DNA of 64,000 nucleotides from assembly GCA_012837155.1 (NCBI GenBank), contig CP051546.1, positions 1,219,075-1,283,074 of the forward strand, given 5' to 3'. The position numbers were made by a program, and so were the translations under genes. Shown here in pieces: positions 10,404 through 19,159 of this stretch (its first letter is position 1; each line of letters starts with the position of its first letter). Below the pieces are notes generated by a model. The model was not told the DNA's origin. It saw nothing but the letters and a program-made list of their open reading frames with translations, and did no database searches. Source of the DNA: Flavobacterium sp. (GTDB lineage Bacteria; Bacteroidota; Bacteroidia; Flavobacteriales; Flavobacteriaceae).

Positions 10404-11010
10404 ATGAAAACCCCCTCAAAAAAGCGTGTACCTGCGCCTCAATACACCAGTCCAAAGCAGCTGACCATAGACGGATTCGAGAGTCCTTTCGACAGAAAAT
10501 AAATCCTACTAACCGCTGGGTGGTATTATCCAGACTCTTACCGTGGGATGACATTTGTGAATTGTATTGGAAAGAAGTTCCTGAGAAGTCTACGGGTCGT
10601 CCCGCATTGAATCTCAGGATAGTTATTGGCTCTCTGATTATAAAGCATCTCTGCGATTTAGATGATAGGGAATGGCCGATAAAATATATTGCAACAGAGA
10701 AAACAGAGCTTATCTGAAAGAAAAAGGAATCCTTCTCAAAGCCAAACCATTGGGAAGACCATCCAAAGAGGCATTGTCAAATCAAGTAAGCCCTGGAGAA
10801 CGCAATCCAATAGAAGCAAAGTTTGGACAAGCTAAAACCGGATACGGTTTAGACCGAATCAAAGCAAGACTTTCTGACACAAGTGAATCTTGGATGGCCA
10901 GTATTATCTTAGTGCTCAACCTAGTCAAATTGGCTCAGGTAGCACTGATATGGAGATTAGTATATGAATGTTTTAGAAAAACTATTTCTATTCAAAAAAA
11001 ATATTCTTGA
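10404..11010 (+). pseudogene. IS5/IS1182-like transposase remnant, internal deletion
   Basis: The N-terminal part reads 'MKTPSKKRVPAPQYTSPKQL', then after a shift near 10500 'GRPALNLRIVIGSLIIKHL', matching the start of IS5-superfamily transposases with a DUF772-type domain. After 'LCDLDDRE' (about 10670) the sequence jumps to 'ADKIYCNRENRAYLKEKG', which belongs near the last third, and runs on to 'SPGERNPIEAKFGQAKTGYG' with the usual C-terminal helix. Most of the catalytic core, including the region expected to hold the first acidic residues, is missing. The protein cannot be functional. Confidence 0.8.
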
Positions 11011-11037
11011 CCCATTTTTATCTGAGTCAAGAATATT
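11000..11037 (+). terminator. Hairpin at the end of the deleted IS5-like element
   Basis: AATATTCTTGAC and GTCAAGAATATT form a perfect 12-bp stem around a 14-base loop, followed by TTTA. It lies just past the transposase remnant and could stop read-through from the upstream polysaccharide genes. Confidence 0.5.
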
Positions 11038-11133
11038 TTAAAAATCTAAATTTAAACAACGGTAAATTTAAAACTGAATTTGATAGCTGAGTTTTTCAGC
11101 AGACCCTAAATACTTAAAAGTAAATCTAGTTAA

Positions 11134-12292
11134 ATGAAGAAAAAAATTAATTAGAATAACTACCGTTCCAATTTCTTTGGAAAAACTTCTTGAAGATCAA
11201 TTGCGTTTTATGAATCAGTATTATACTGTTACAGCAATTTCATCTGACAAGACTAGTTTGCAGTTAGTAGGTCAATTACAGGGGGTTTCAGTTCATCATA
11301 TAGAGATGACTCGTAAAATCACACCTTGGCAAGACTTAAAAGCGGTATGGCAGTTGTTTTTTTTTCTTAAAAAGGAAAGACCTTACATTGTTCATACGCA
11401 TACTCCAAAAGCAGGTACTATCGGAATGCTTGCGGCTAAATTAGCTCGAGTGCCTTATAGACTTCATACGATAGCAGGTCTTCCGTTATTAGAGGCTACA
11501 GGTTTTAAACGAGGCCTTTTGAACCTTGTTGAAAAAGTTACCTATGCAGCTGCAACTCATATTTATCCCAATTCCTATGGTTTAAAAGAGATTATCCTTC
11601 AGGAGAAATTTTGTAAGTCAGAAAAATTAAAAGTGATTGGAAATGGAAGTTCTAATGGGATTAATACTGCTTATTTTAATCCAGCATGCTTTTCAGCAAA
11701 CGAAAAACAAATCTTAAAAACAAATTTAGGCATTGCCCCAGATGATTTTGTATTTATTTTCGTAGGACGTTTAGTAAGCGATAAAGGGATTAATGAATTG
11801 GTTGCTGCTTTTAAAAAAACTGGCCAGGAACACAGTGTCGGTAAAATTACTGTTAGTGGGTTCTAAAGAATCAGATTTAGATCCTTTGCAGGCTGAAGCA
11901 ATACTTCAGATCAATCGCAACCCAAATATTATTGCAGTAGGACATCAAAATGATGTTCGTCCCTATTTTGCTATTGCTAATGTTTTGGTGTTTCCCAGTT
12001 ATCGAGAAGGTTTTCCCAATGTAGTGATGCAAGCCGGGGCCATGGGATTGCCTAGTATAGTTACTAATATCAATGGTTGTAACGAAATTATTGAAGAAAA
12101 AAGAATGGGATTATCATTCCTGTTAAAGACGAACTCGCTATTTTTAATGCGATGAATATGATGCTTACTAATCCAGTTTTGTTAAGAGAAATGGAGCATA
12201 ATACCAGATTAATGATTGTATCACGATACGAACAAGAAGTAGTTTGGAAAGCTATTCTGGCAGAATATGAAACATTAGGACAGAATGTATAA
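11134..12292 (+). CDS. Glycosyltransferase family 4 (three frameshifts)
   Basis: The repaired protein of about 380 residues starts 'KLIRITTVPISLEKLLEDQL' and has the GT-B pattern: 'VHTHTPKAGTIGMLAAKLA' near residue 85, 'FVGRLVSDKGINELV' at the start of the donor domain, and 'FPSYREGFPNVVMQA' with the EX7E motif (E at the REGF site). Shifts occur in the A-run after the ATG at 11134, in the A7 run near 11815, and near 12110 where one A is missing before 'IIPVKDELAIF'. It resembles PglA/WcaL-like enzymes that act right after the initiating transferase, which is the next gene. The stop overlaps the start of pglC. Confidence 0.78.
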
Positions 12293-12887
12293 TTTTTTTT
12301 TCAAAAGAATATTCGATTTAATAGCAGCCTTTTTTTGGTTTAGTGCTGTTGAGTCCATTATTTATCTTTATAACTTTCGGTTTGTATTTTGCAAATCAAG
12401 GAAAACCCTTTTTCTTCCAATTGCGGCCTGGTAAAAATGGAAAAATTTTCAATATCATTAAGTTCAAAACAATGAATGATAAAAAGGATTCGGCAGGAAA
12501 TTTATTGTCTGATGAACATCGTTTGACTAAATCGGTAAATTTGTTCGTAAAACGTCTTTAGACGAAATTCCACAATTGCTGAATGTGATTAAAGGAGACA
12601 TGAGTTTAATTGGACCACGTCCTTTACTTCCTGAGTATCTTCCCTTATACACAGAAACACAGAAACGTCGTCACGAAGTGAAGCCAGGAATAACAGGTTG
12701 GGCTCAAGTTAATGGTAGGAATGCCATTAGTTGGGAACAAAAATTCGAATATGATGTTTGGTATGTGAACAATTTGGCTTTTATGTTAGATCTTAAAATA
12801 TTCTTTTTGAGCATAAAAAAGGTATTTATAAGTGAAGGAATTAATTCTAGTAATTCAGTTACAGCAGAAGCATTTAAAGGAAATTAA
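12285..12887 (+). CDS. pglC: Undecaprenyl-phosphate sugar-1-phosphate transferase, PglC-like (two frameshifts)
   Basis: This is a small monotopic phosphoglycosyl transferase of about 200 residues: a membrane re-entrant helix at the N-terminus ('[12 protein letters not shown]'), then '[19 protein letters not shown]', '[19 protein letters not shown]' with the catalytic D-E pair, and 'GPRPLLPEY'. It transfers a sugar-1-phosphate from a UDP-sugar to undecaprenyl phosphate and starts the repeat unit. Shifts at a T7 run near 12331 (T6 fits) and near 12537 (a G missing before '[10 protein letters not shown]') split the frame. With pglD and pglE next, the sugar is probably diacetylbacillosamine; this is inferred from neighbours. 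Confidence 0.82.
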
Positions 12888-12899
12888 AGAGGGATTAAT

Positions 12900-13511
12900 A
12901 TGTATTTATTTGGAGCTGGTGGGCACTGTAAAGTAGTAATTGATATTATTGAAACAGCTGAAGAAGTTAAAATTGAAAGTGTTATTGATCATGATCCAAA
13001 ATCCGATTTTATTTTTGATATTCCAATCTTGAATTTCAATCAGATTGAAAAATTTGAAGAAAAACAGCTCATAGTTTCAATAGGGGATAACAGAAAGCGA
13101 AAAAAGGTTGTTAGAATGATTAATGCTATATATCTCAAGGCAATTCACCCTAAATCAATTGTTTCGAGACATTCTCAAATTTTGGAAGGAACTGTTGTAA
13201 TGGCTGGTGCCATAATTAATTCAAATACTAAGATTGGTAAACATTGTATCATTAATACAGGAGCAATAGTAGAGCATGATTGCGTTATTGATGATTTTGT
13301 TCATGTTTCACCCAATGCTTCCGTTGCAGGAAATGTAACCATCGGTGAAGGCACTCATATAGGTATAGGGTCAACTATTATTCAGGGGATTATTATTGGT
13401 AAATGGGCTATTGTAGGTGGAGGAGCGGTAATTATAAAGGACATTCCAGATTATGCTATAGTTGTTGGAAATCCTGGGAAAATTATAAAATATACTAAAG
13501 AAAATGAATAA
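12900..13511 (+). CDS. pglD: PglD/NeuD-family sugar N-acetyltransferase
   Basis: The 203-residue protein has the two-part PglD structure: a short Rossmann-like N-domain with 'FGAGGHCKVVIDII' and a left-handed beta-helix with hexapeptide turns from about residue 85. 'IVEHDCVIDDFVHVSPNA' carries the catalytic histidine and the acetyl-CoA side. PglD acetylates the 4-amino group of UDP-4-amino-sugar to give UDP-N,N'-diacetylbacillosamine. It sits between pglC and pglE, overlapping pglE by 8 bases. NeuD-type O-acetyltransferases look similar, but this context supports PglD. Confidence 0.82.
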   Translation: MYLFGAGGHCKVVIDIIETAEEVKIESVIDHDPKSDFIFDIPILNFNQIEKFEEKQLIVSIGDNRKRKKVVRMINAIYLKAIHPKSIVSRHSQILEGTVVMAGAIINSNTKIGKHCIINTGAIVEHDCVIDDFVHVSPNASVAGNVTIGEGTHIGIGSTIIQGIIIGKWAIVGGGAVIIKDIPDYAIVVGNPGKIIKYTKENE

Positions 13512-14649
13512 TTCAAAAATATGGCTTTCCTCTCCCCACATGGGCGGGAGCGAACAAAAATTTGTACAGGAAGCTTTTGACGCTAATTGGGTAGCTCCTT
13601 TGGGGCCAAATGTTAATGGTTTCGAGCAAGATATAGAAAATTACATAGGGAATCAATCTTATGTTGGTTCTCTGAGTTCTGGTACTGCCGCCATTCATCT
13701 CGGGCTTATTTTATTGGGGGTAGAAAGAGATGATGAGGTCATTTGCCAAAGCATGACTTTTTCGGCTTCGGCAAATCCTATTTTATATCTTGGGGCAACA
13801 CCTGTATTTATTGATAGTGAATTGGAAACTTGGAATTTGTGCCCAATAGCACTCGAGAAGGCAATTATTGCTCGAATAGCCAATGGTAAGAAACCAAAAG
13901 CCATTATAGCGGTGCATTTGTACGGAGTGCCGTATCAAATTGAGGCGGTTCGTGCAGTAGCCGATAAATATGCTATCCCAATTCTAGAAGATAGTGCGGA
14001 AGCGCTGGGAAGCAGTTACAAAGGACAAAAATGCGGTACTTTTGGTAATATAGGAGTGCTGTCTTTTAATGGCAACAAAATTATTACTACTTCGGGAGGA
14101 GGTGCGATTATTACTAAAATCAAAGAGCAAAAAGACAAAGCCCTTTTTCTTGCCACTCAAGCTAGAGACAACGCACCTCATTATCAGCATAGCGAAATTG
14201 GGTATAATTATAGAATGAGCAATATTTGTGCGGGAATTGGTCGAGGACAAATGGAGGTTTTAGAGGCTCACGTTGCTTTACGGAGAAAAATGCATGATTT
14301 TTATGTTGATTTATTCAAGGACATAGTGGGAGTAACCGTATATACAGTTCCAAATGATGATTACTTTGCCAATTATTGGTTAAGTACAGTTATTATTGAG
14401 CCCCAATTAACAAATGGGATTGATAGAGAGGCTCTGCGTTTGACACTTGAAGCCGAAAATATCGAATCACGCCCATTATGGAAACCCATGCATTTGCAGC
14501 CTATTTTTGAGAAATATCCTTATTACGGGAATGAAGTAGCCGAATCTTTATTCGAAAAAGGATTGTGCTTGCCTTCAGGTTCTAATCTTGCAAATGAGGA
14601 TAGAGAACGAATTAAGAGAGTTATTTTAAATATATTTTCAATATTTTAA
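13504..14649 (+). CDS. pglE: PglE-like PLP aminotransferase (DegT/DnrJ/EryC1/StrS)
   Basis: This intact 381-residue enzyme shows the sugar aminotransferase signature: 'SSGTAAIHLGL' (phosphate binding), 'VHLYGVP', 'EDSAEALGSSY' (the PLP-binding aspartate) and 'FNGNKIITTSGGG', where the lysine forms the Schiff base. PglE-type members aminate C4 of UDP-4-keto-6-deoxy-GlcNAc using glutamate. The product goes to the PglD acetyltransferase encoded just before. The dehydratase that should make the keto sugar (PglF) is not in this window; CapE yields a different stereoisomer. Spacing to rfbC is 8 bases. Confidence 0.85.
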   Translation: MNNSKIWLSSPHMGGSEQKFVQEAFDANWVAPLGPNVNGFEQDIENYIGNQSYVGSLSSGTAAIHLGLILLGVERDDEVICQSMTFSASANPILYLGATPVFIDSELETWNLCPIALEKAIIARIANGKKPKAIIAVHLYGVPYQIEAVRAVADKYAIPILEDSAEALGSSYKGQKCGTFGNIGVLSFNGNKIITTSGGGAIITKIKEQKDKALFLATQARDNAPHYQHSEIGYNYRMSNICAGIGRGQMEVLEAHVALRRKMHDFYVDLFKDIVGVTVYTVPNDDYFANYWLSTVIIEPQLTNGIDREALRLTLEAENIESRPLWKPMHLQPIFEKYPYYGNEVAESLFEKGLCLPSGSNLANEDRERIKRVILNIFSIF

Positions 14650-14657
14650 AAATAAAA

Positions 14658-15209
14658 ATGAACATAGAAAAAACAGCTATTAAAGATTTAGTAATTATTA
14701 CCCCAATTATTCATGAAGACTTACGGGGATTCTTTTTTGAAGGGTATAATCAAGCTAAATTTAATGAAAACGGAATTGAATATCAATTCATTCAAGACAA
14801 TCAGTCTTTCTCTAAACGAGGGGTTATTCGAGGCTTGCATTTGCAAATAAATCCCTTTGCCCAAGCCAAGTTAGTTCGGGTTTTAGAAGGCGAAATACTG
14901 GATGTAGCGGTCGACTTACGCAAAAATTCCCCTACTTACGGACAACATCTGAGTGTTGTTTTAAGTGCTGCAAATAAAAAGCAACTGATGGTACCACATG
15001 GCTTTGCTCATGGTTTTTCGGTGTTAAGCGAAACGGCTTCTGTGCTTTATAAAGTAGATCAGGTGTATCATAAAGAAAGCGAAAGAGGAATCCGATTTGA
15101 CGATCCCACCTTGGCAATTGATTGGCAATTAAATTCTAACGAAGTCATTGTTTCCGAAAAAGATTTGCTATTGCCTAGTTTTAATGAAATCGATTGGTCT
15201 TTTGAATAA
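14658..15209 (+). CDS. rfbC: dTDP-4-dehydrorhamnose 3,5-epimerase
   Basis: This 183-residue RmlC-type cupin contains 'GFFFEGYN', 'FIQDNQSFSKRGVIRGLH' with the active-site histidine, and 'VPHGFAHGFSVL' with further barrel histidines. It epimerises C3 and C5 of dTDP-4-keto-6-deoxyglucose. Size and motifs are standard. The end overlaps the likely start of rfbD. With rfbD and rfbA nearby it makes dTDP-L-rhamnose; the second enzyme of the route, rfbB, is not found here. Confidence 0.93.
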   Translation: MNIEKTAIKDLVIITPIIHEDLRGFFFEGYNQAKFNENGIEYQFIQDNQSFSKRGVIRGLHLQINPFAQAKLVRVLEGEILDVAVDLRKNSPTYGQHLSVVLSAANKKQLMVPHGFAHGFSVLSETASVLYKVDQVYHKESERGIRFDDPTLAIDWQLNSNEVIVSEKDLLLPSFNEIDWSFE

Positions 15210-16062
15210 TATTAAAAAAATACTAGTAACGGGGGCTAATGGGCAATTGGGTTCGGAAATTAAAGAATTAGCCGCTAATTATCCTCATTTTGAATTTATA
15301 TTTACTGATATTGCCGATTTTCCTTTGGATAAAAAGCAGGAAATTATATCTAATTTCAATCGCATACAGCCCGATATAGTAATTAATTGTGCGGCATATA
15401 CTGCGGTAGATAAAGCGGAAGACAATCAAGAAGTGGCAGATGCTATCAATCATCTCGCCATTGCCACTTTAGCTACATTGTGCCACGATTCAGGGACAAA
15501 ATTGGTGCATGTTTCTACTGATTATGTTTTTGATGGTACCTCGCCAGTTGCTTATAAGGAAGACGATAAGCCAAACCCTAAAAGTGTTTATGGAGCTACA
15601 AAATTGGCTGGCGAAATAGCTTGTTCAAAAAAATGTCCAGAAAGTATTATTATCCGTACAGCTTGGGTTTACTCGCAATTTGGAAATAATTTTGTAAAAA
15701 CGATGTTGCGATTAATGGATGAAAGAGATACCTTGAGTGTAGTAAACAATCAAGTGGGATCTCCAACTTATGCCGCGGATTTAGCGCAAGTTATTCTAAC
15801 TATTTTGGATAGTAAAAAATGGGAATCGGGTATGTATCATTATTCGAATAAGGGTAAAATTAGTTGGTTTGATTTTGCAGTTGCAATCAAGGAAATTGCC
15901 CAAAAAACATGTATAGTAAACGGAATTCCTGCTTCAAATTATCCCACACCTGCCGAAAGACCTGCCTTTTCTTTATTGGATAAATCAAAGATAAAAGAGG
16001 TATATGGAATAGAACCTATCGATTATAAAATAAGTTTGAAGAAAATGATGGCAAGATTGTAA
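15184..16062 (+). CDS. rfbD: dTDP-4-dehydrorhamnose reductase
   Basis: The RmlD-type SDR has 'ILVTGANGQLGSEI' close to the N-terminus, 'NCAAYTAVDKAE' and 'STDYVFDG', with the Y-x3-K pair in 'SVYGATKLAGE'. It reduces the 4-keto group with NAD(P)H to yield dTDP-L-rhamnose. An ATG at 15184 inside rfbC gives a short lead before the Rossmann strand; the TTG at 15202 is an alternative and would begin right at the conserved region. The protein is intact and about 290 residues long. Confidence 0.92.
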   Translation: MKSIGLLNNIKKILVTGANGQLGSEIKELAANYPHFEFIFTDIADFPLDKKQEIISNFNRIQPDIVINCAAYTAVDKAEDNQEVADAINHLAIATLATLCHDSGTKLVHVSTDYVFDGTSPVAYKEDDKPNPKSVYGATKLAGEIACSKKCPESIIIRTAWVYSQFGNNFVKTMLRLMDERDTLSVVNNQVGSPTYAADLAQVILTILDSKKWESGMYHYSNKGKISWFDFAVAIKEIAQKTCIVNGIPASNYPTPAERPAFSLLDKSKIKEVYGIEPIDYKISLKKMMARL

Positions 16063-16080
16063 CTATCAATATTATTTTAC

Positions 16081-16132
16081 CTCTAACCTCTAACCTCTAA
16101 CCTCTAACCTCTAACCTCTAACCTCTAACCTC
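16081..16132 (+). repeat. 7-bp tandem repeat (CTCTAAC) x7 before rfbA
   Basis: Seven perfect copies of CTCTAAC plus a partial CTC fill the space immediately upstream of the rfbA ATG, ending 2 bases before it. No purine-rich ribosome site remains between repeat and start. Such tracts change copy number by slipped-strand mispairing, so the spacing of any upstream promoter or leader could vary. Confidence 0.95.
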
Positions 16133-16134
16133 AC

Positions 16135-17004
16135 ATGAAAGGAATAATTTTGGCTGGTGGATCGGGCACTCGATTGCACCCATTAACATTGGCGATGAGT
16201 AAGCAAATGATGCCAGTATATGATAAACCTATGATTTATTATCCATTGTCAACTTTGATGATGGCAGGAATCAATGAAATATTAATTATTTCGACGCCCC
16301 ATGATTTGCCTAATTTTAAAAAATTGTTAGGAGATGGAAATTCCATTGGTTGCCAATTTAGTTATGCTGAACAGGCTATTCCAAATGGTTTAGCGCAGGC
16401 TTTTGTAATTGGAGAAGAATTTATAGGCACAGACAGCGTTGCCTTGGTTTTGGGCGACAATATTTTCTTTGGAGCCAATATGGATGAATTGTTACAGTCG
16501 AATACTCAACCCAACGGAGGCGTGGTATTTGCCTATCATGTTTCGGATCCAGAGCGGTATGGTGTGGTCGAGTTTGACGATAATTTAAATGCCCTTTCTA
16601 TTGAGGAAAAACCTCTAGAACCTAAATCTAATTACGCAGTTCCGGGCTTGTATTTCTATGATAATTCGGTTGTAGAAATTGCCAAAAATATCAAGCCAAG
16701 TGCTAGAGGCGAATATGAAATTACCGATGTAAATAAAGTGTATCTTGAAAAAGGGACTCTAAAAGTTGGAATTTTGAACAGAGGAACAGCATGGTTAGAT
16801 ACTGGAACTTTTAATAGCTTGATGCAAGCAGGTCAATTCGTTCAAGTTATTGAAGAGCGTCAGGGACTAAAAGTAGGTTGTATCGAAGAAATTGCTTGGA
16901 GACAAGGGTTTATTAGTAATAAACAACTCGAAATTTTGGCTGAACCATTAGTAAAATCAGGGTATGGGAATTACTTGCTTCAATTGTTGAAACATAAAAG
17001 CTGA
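16135..17004 (+). CDS. rfbA: Glucose-1-phosphate thymidylyltransferase
   Basis: This 289-residue RmlA has the nucleotidyltransferase signature '[16 protein letters not shown]' at the very N-terminus, '[17 protein letters not shown]', 'LGDNIFFG' with the metal-binding aspartate, and 'TAWLDTGTF'. It joins dTTP and glucose-1-phosphate to dTDP-glucose, the entry step for rhamnose and other deoxy sugars, and is feedback-inhibited by dTDP-rhamnose in known members. It is the last gene of the polysaccharide locus. The start codon is directly preceded by a 7-bp tandem repeat. Confidence 0.95.
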   Translation: MKGIILAGGSGTRLHPLTLAMSKQMMPVYDKPMIYYPLSTLMMAGINEILIISTPHDLPNFKKLLGDGNSIGCQFSYAEQAIPNGLAQAFVIGEEFIGTDSVALVLGDNIFFGANMDELLQSNTQPNGGVVFAYHVSDPERYGVVEFDDNLNALSIEEKPLEPKSNYAVPGLYFYDNSVVEIAKNIKPSARGEYEITDVNKVYLEKGTLKVGILNRGTAWLDTGTFNSLMQAGQFVQVIEERQGLKVGCIEEIAWRQGFISNKQLEILAEPLVKSGYGNYLLQLLKHKS

Positions 17005-17017
17005 TGTGGTTTTAATG

Positions 17018-17043
17018 ATAGCTATGGTATAATGTAAAATTTT
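17018..17043 (+). repeat. 5' fragment of the dispersed ~120-bp repeat
   Basis: The stretch GATAGCTATGGTATAATGT plus ATTTT matches the beginning of the dispersed repeat seen whole at 35605, 37953 and (reversed) 43460. The middle of the repeat is absent; its 3' part resumes at 17821, beyond parDE. Confidence 0.6.
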
Positions 17044-17095
17044 CGCATCCGTCACAGTTCGAGCGACAAAAAAACGAAAAATAATAGAGAAATTA

Positions 17096-17124
17096 TTGAT
17101 GAATACCATAAACTGGTATATTTG
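17096..17124 (+). promoter_or_regulatory. Bacteroidetes-type promoter of parDE
   Basis: A -7 box TATATTTG (17117-17124, matching TAnnTTTG) lies 18 bases after a TTG -33 element (17096-17098). The predicted transcript starts about 10 bases before the ATG at 17141. This supports the 17141 start over an in-frame upstream start that would overlap the promoter. Confidence 0.65.
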
Positions 17125-17140
17125 TAAAAAATATAAAATT

Positions 17141-17386
17141 ATGGCACGAAATACATCAATTTTAATCGGAGAATATTACGAAAGTTTTATAAACAGGCAA
17201 ATTGCAACTGGAAAATATAATTCAGTAAGCGAAGTTATAAGAACTGCATTGCGACATTTTGAACAAGAAGAGATTCAAACTAAATCTCTAATTGCAGAAT
17301 TAGAAATCGGAGAAAAAAGTGGGAAAATTCGAAATTTTAACCGAGCAGAAAACCTAAAACGGTTAAACGAGAATTTCCAAAAGTAA
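17141..17386 (+). CDS. parD: ParD-like antitoxin (ribbon-helix-helix)
   Basis: The 81-residue protein begins 'MARNTSILIGEYYESFI' and continues 'GKYNSVSEVIRTALRHFE', the usual ParD/CopG-family ribbon-helix-helix DNA-binding fold. The acidic, basic-patched C-terminal tail would wrap the toxin. ParD proteins neutralise ParE and repress their own operon. The stop overlaps the start of parE (TAATG), so translation is coupled. The pair lies between two parts of a dispersed repeat, suggesting it was inserted there. Confidence 0.85.
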   Translation: MARNTSILIGEYYESFINRQIATGKYNSVSEVIRTALRHFEQEEIQTKSLIAELEIGEKSGKIRNFNRAENLKRLNENFQK

Positions 17387-17685
17387 TGGCTGAATATATC
17401 ATAAGTGAAAAAGCACTTGACGATTTGAATAATATTTGGATTTACACAGCAGAAAATCGGTCTGTTGAACAAGCAAACCGATATTATAATTTGATTATGG
17501 ATGAAATAGAATTTGCTCTAGAAAATTTTGAAAATATGGAAGATTTCGGAAGCGTAAGAAAAGATTATCGATATTCAAAAGTAAAATCACATTTAGTATT
17601 TTGCAAACGAGTTGAAAATACTGAAATGGAAGTTGTGAGGATTTTACACGAAAAAATGGATATTAAAAATAGAATTAAGGATTAA
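17386..17685 (+). CDS. parE: ParE-like toxin (RelE/ParE superfamily)
   Basis: This 99-residue protein has the ParE pattern: 'ISEKALDDLNNIWIYTAEN' with the N-terminal helical hairpin, then 'YRYSKVKSHLVFCKRVE' and 'VVRILHEKMD' at the C-terminus. ParE toxins of this family act on DNA gyrase, though RelE-fold proteins can also cut mRNA; the target here is not determined by sequence. It is full length and directly follows its antitoxin. The module has no other genes with it. Confidence 0.85.
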   Translation: MAEYIISEKALDDLNNIWIYTAENRSVEQANRYYNLIMDEIEFALENFENMEDFGSVRKDYRYSKVKSHLVFCKRVENTEMEVVRILHEKMDIKNRIKD

Positions 17686-17820
17686 AAAAAGCGATTGCAC
17701 AAAGAGGCTTGGTAATATTGCGAATTTTGTGGTAAATTCACATTTGCGTTCCGCAAGAAATGTAATCTTAATGGAAATTAATGTCGTGTTTTTAATTGGA
17801 TAAAAAACATATAAATCGCT

Positions 17821-17892
17821 GATTATAAACAATGTCTATCACTCTTGATCCGTTTGACTTTATGACATTTGAACTTTTGACTTATTTATAAG
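17821..17892 (+). repeat. 3' fragment of the dispersed ~120-bp repeat
   Basis: The sequence from GATTATAAAC through CCGTTTGACTTTATGACATTT to GACTTATTTATA matches the last ~70 bases of the dispersed repeat. Its 5' part lies at 17018, so parDE separates the two halves. Confidence 0.65.
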
Positions 17893-17933
17893 CTAAATTA
17901 AACGGTTTTTTTAATTGAAATCAACAAATAATA

Positions 17934-19113
17934 CCATTGACTAATACAGTTTAGTCCAAAAAGGAGATGAAACGATATATTCAAATTCACAGGTTTTCTT
18001 GACAATTTCATTAGTTAGTTTTTTCACCTCATTCTCTATGAAAGAACTTACCTCTTCTAGTGATTTGTGCAGTTTTCCAGTAAAAGCCCTTTTCATTCGC
18101 CACCATATTTTTTCTGAGGGATTGAGTTCTGGTGAATATGGTGGGATAAAAAGTAACGCTATGTTATTTGGAATGGTAAGGGTCTTTGATTTGTGAAATG
18201 CACCATTATCTAAGATTATTATTTTAAATTCATCAGGTCTCTCTTTTGAAAATTCATTTAGGAATAGTTGAAAATTATTTGAATTGCAATGGGGTAATTC
18301 CAATTCAAAATGATCTCCTGTAAATGGTGAATAAGCACCAAATAACCATGTGGCTTTGAATACTTGTTGAAAGACACATATCGGCTTAATTCCTTTTGCC
18401 GTTAAGGCTTTTCCGTTTCTAGTAAACATCCCGAACCGACTTTCATCTTGACAATACAAGTTTATTGTTTTAAATCCCCATCCTTTTTCGTTGTAGATGT
18501 TTTCACATTCTTTACTGAAATTTTTTTAAAATCCTCAACCTTAATTTGGTCTTTCTTAACATGAATTTTTCTTGCGGTCTTTATTTTTGCCTTGAATTTT
18601 CTATAAACGTACCCTTTGAAAGTGCTGTAATTAGTTTGTTTCCCAAACTTTTCATCAAACCAAGCTAACAGTTCGACGTATCCAACAAACCCGTTTTCAG
18701 GATTAAACATCTGTTCTCTTAAAGCTTGCTCTTCTTCCAAAGTTATAACACTGGGCTTGTATCCTTTTTTAGAATGTCTTGTCAGTAGTTCAATCCCTCC
18801 ATTAATATAGAGGTCGCGCCACGACTGAATACTATTATGATTAACCCCTATGGCTTGAGCAACCTCTCTTTTAGAAATTCCATTCAGTTCATTTTCTTTA
18901 AAAACAAGTAAAGCATGTACTCTCTTTGCAATCATGGGGTTGCTCTTTTTTTGAATTTTTTTGAGCTCCGACAAGCTCTCCTTTATTGTAAATATTTTTG
19001 GTGACGACATATATTTTCTTTCTTAAGCCAAATATACGATTTTTATATTTTAGTCCAATGTGAATAAAAAAAATGTTTCGAGTGTTTTTGGACTATTTTA
19101 TAAAAATCAATGG
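17934..19113. mobile_element. IS630-family element, copy 1
   Basis: The 1180-bp element is flanked by TA on each side (17932-17933 and 19114-19115), the normal IS630 target duplication. Terminal inverted repeats are about 30 bp and imperfect: CCATTGA at each tip and TAGTCCAAAA at the inner end. It holds a two-frame transposase on the minus strand and lies in the intergenic space between parE and ald. Two further copies are at 32506 and 59072. Confidence 0.93.
17941..19010 (-). CDS. IS630-family transposase in two overlapping frames (copy 1)
   Basis: The upstream frame (18462-19010) encodes a helix-turn-helix region ('SKREVAQAIGVNHNSIQSW') and a winged helix; the downstream frame (17941-18459 and upstream of it) encodes the DDE catalytic domain with 'CQDESRFGMF', 'IILDNGAFHKS' and 'IPPYSPELNPSEKIWWRMK'. 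A -1 shift at the A7 run in codons after 'VEDF' (near 18527-18533) joins them without loss and yields a ~340-residue protein. The same A7 occurs in all three copies. IS630 elements often use frameshifting, but a systematic base-calling error in this run is possible. Confidence 0.88.
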
Positions 19114-19159
19114 TATAAATACAACTTTCAAAGCTGTATTTATTTGTTGATTTTTTATT

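Larger units (their letters stand above)
10326..11107. mobile_element. Deleted IS5/IS1182-like element with intact inverted ends
   Basis: The element is bounded by perfect 17-bp inverted repeats, AGGGTCTGCTGAAAAAC at 10326-10342 and its complement at 11091-11107. It is flanked by AAAT on both sides (10322-10325 and 11108-11111), a plausible target duplication. Inside is a transposase gene that has lost its central part. A perfect 12-bp hairpin after the gene (11000-11037) could act as a terminator. It lies between the polymerase and the second glycosyltransferase and could separate their transcription. It cannot move by itself but its ends could be used by a full copy elsewhere. Confidence 0.85.

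Noticed and set aside
16081-16132. Telomere-like repeat (complement GTTAGAG)
   Set aside because: Only seven units inside a gene cluster; a bacterial simple-sequence repeat explains it better.
17040-17075. Possible tRNA-like TTCGAGC loop
   Set aside because: No cloverleaf could be built around it; it matches the tandem-array palindrome fragment instead.
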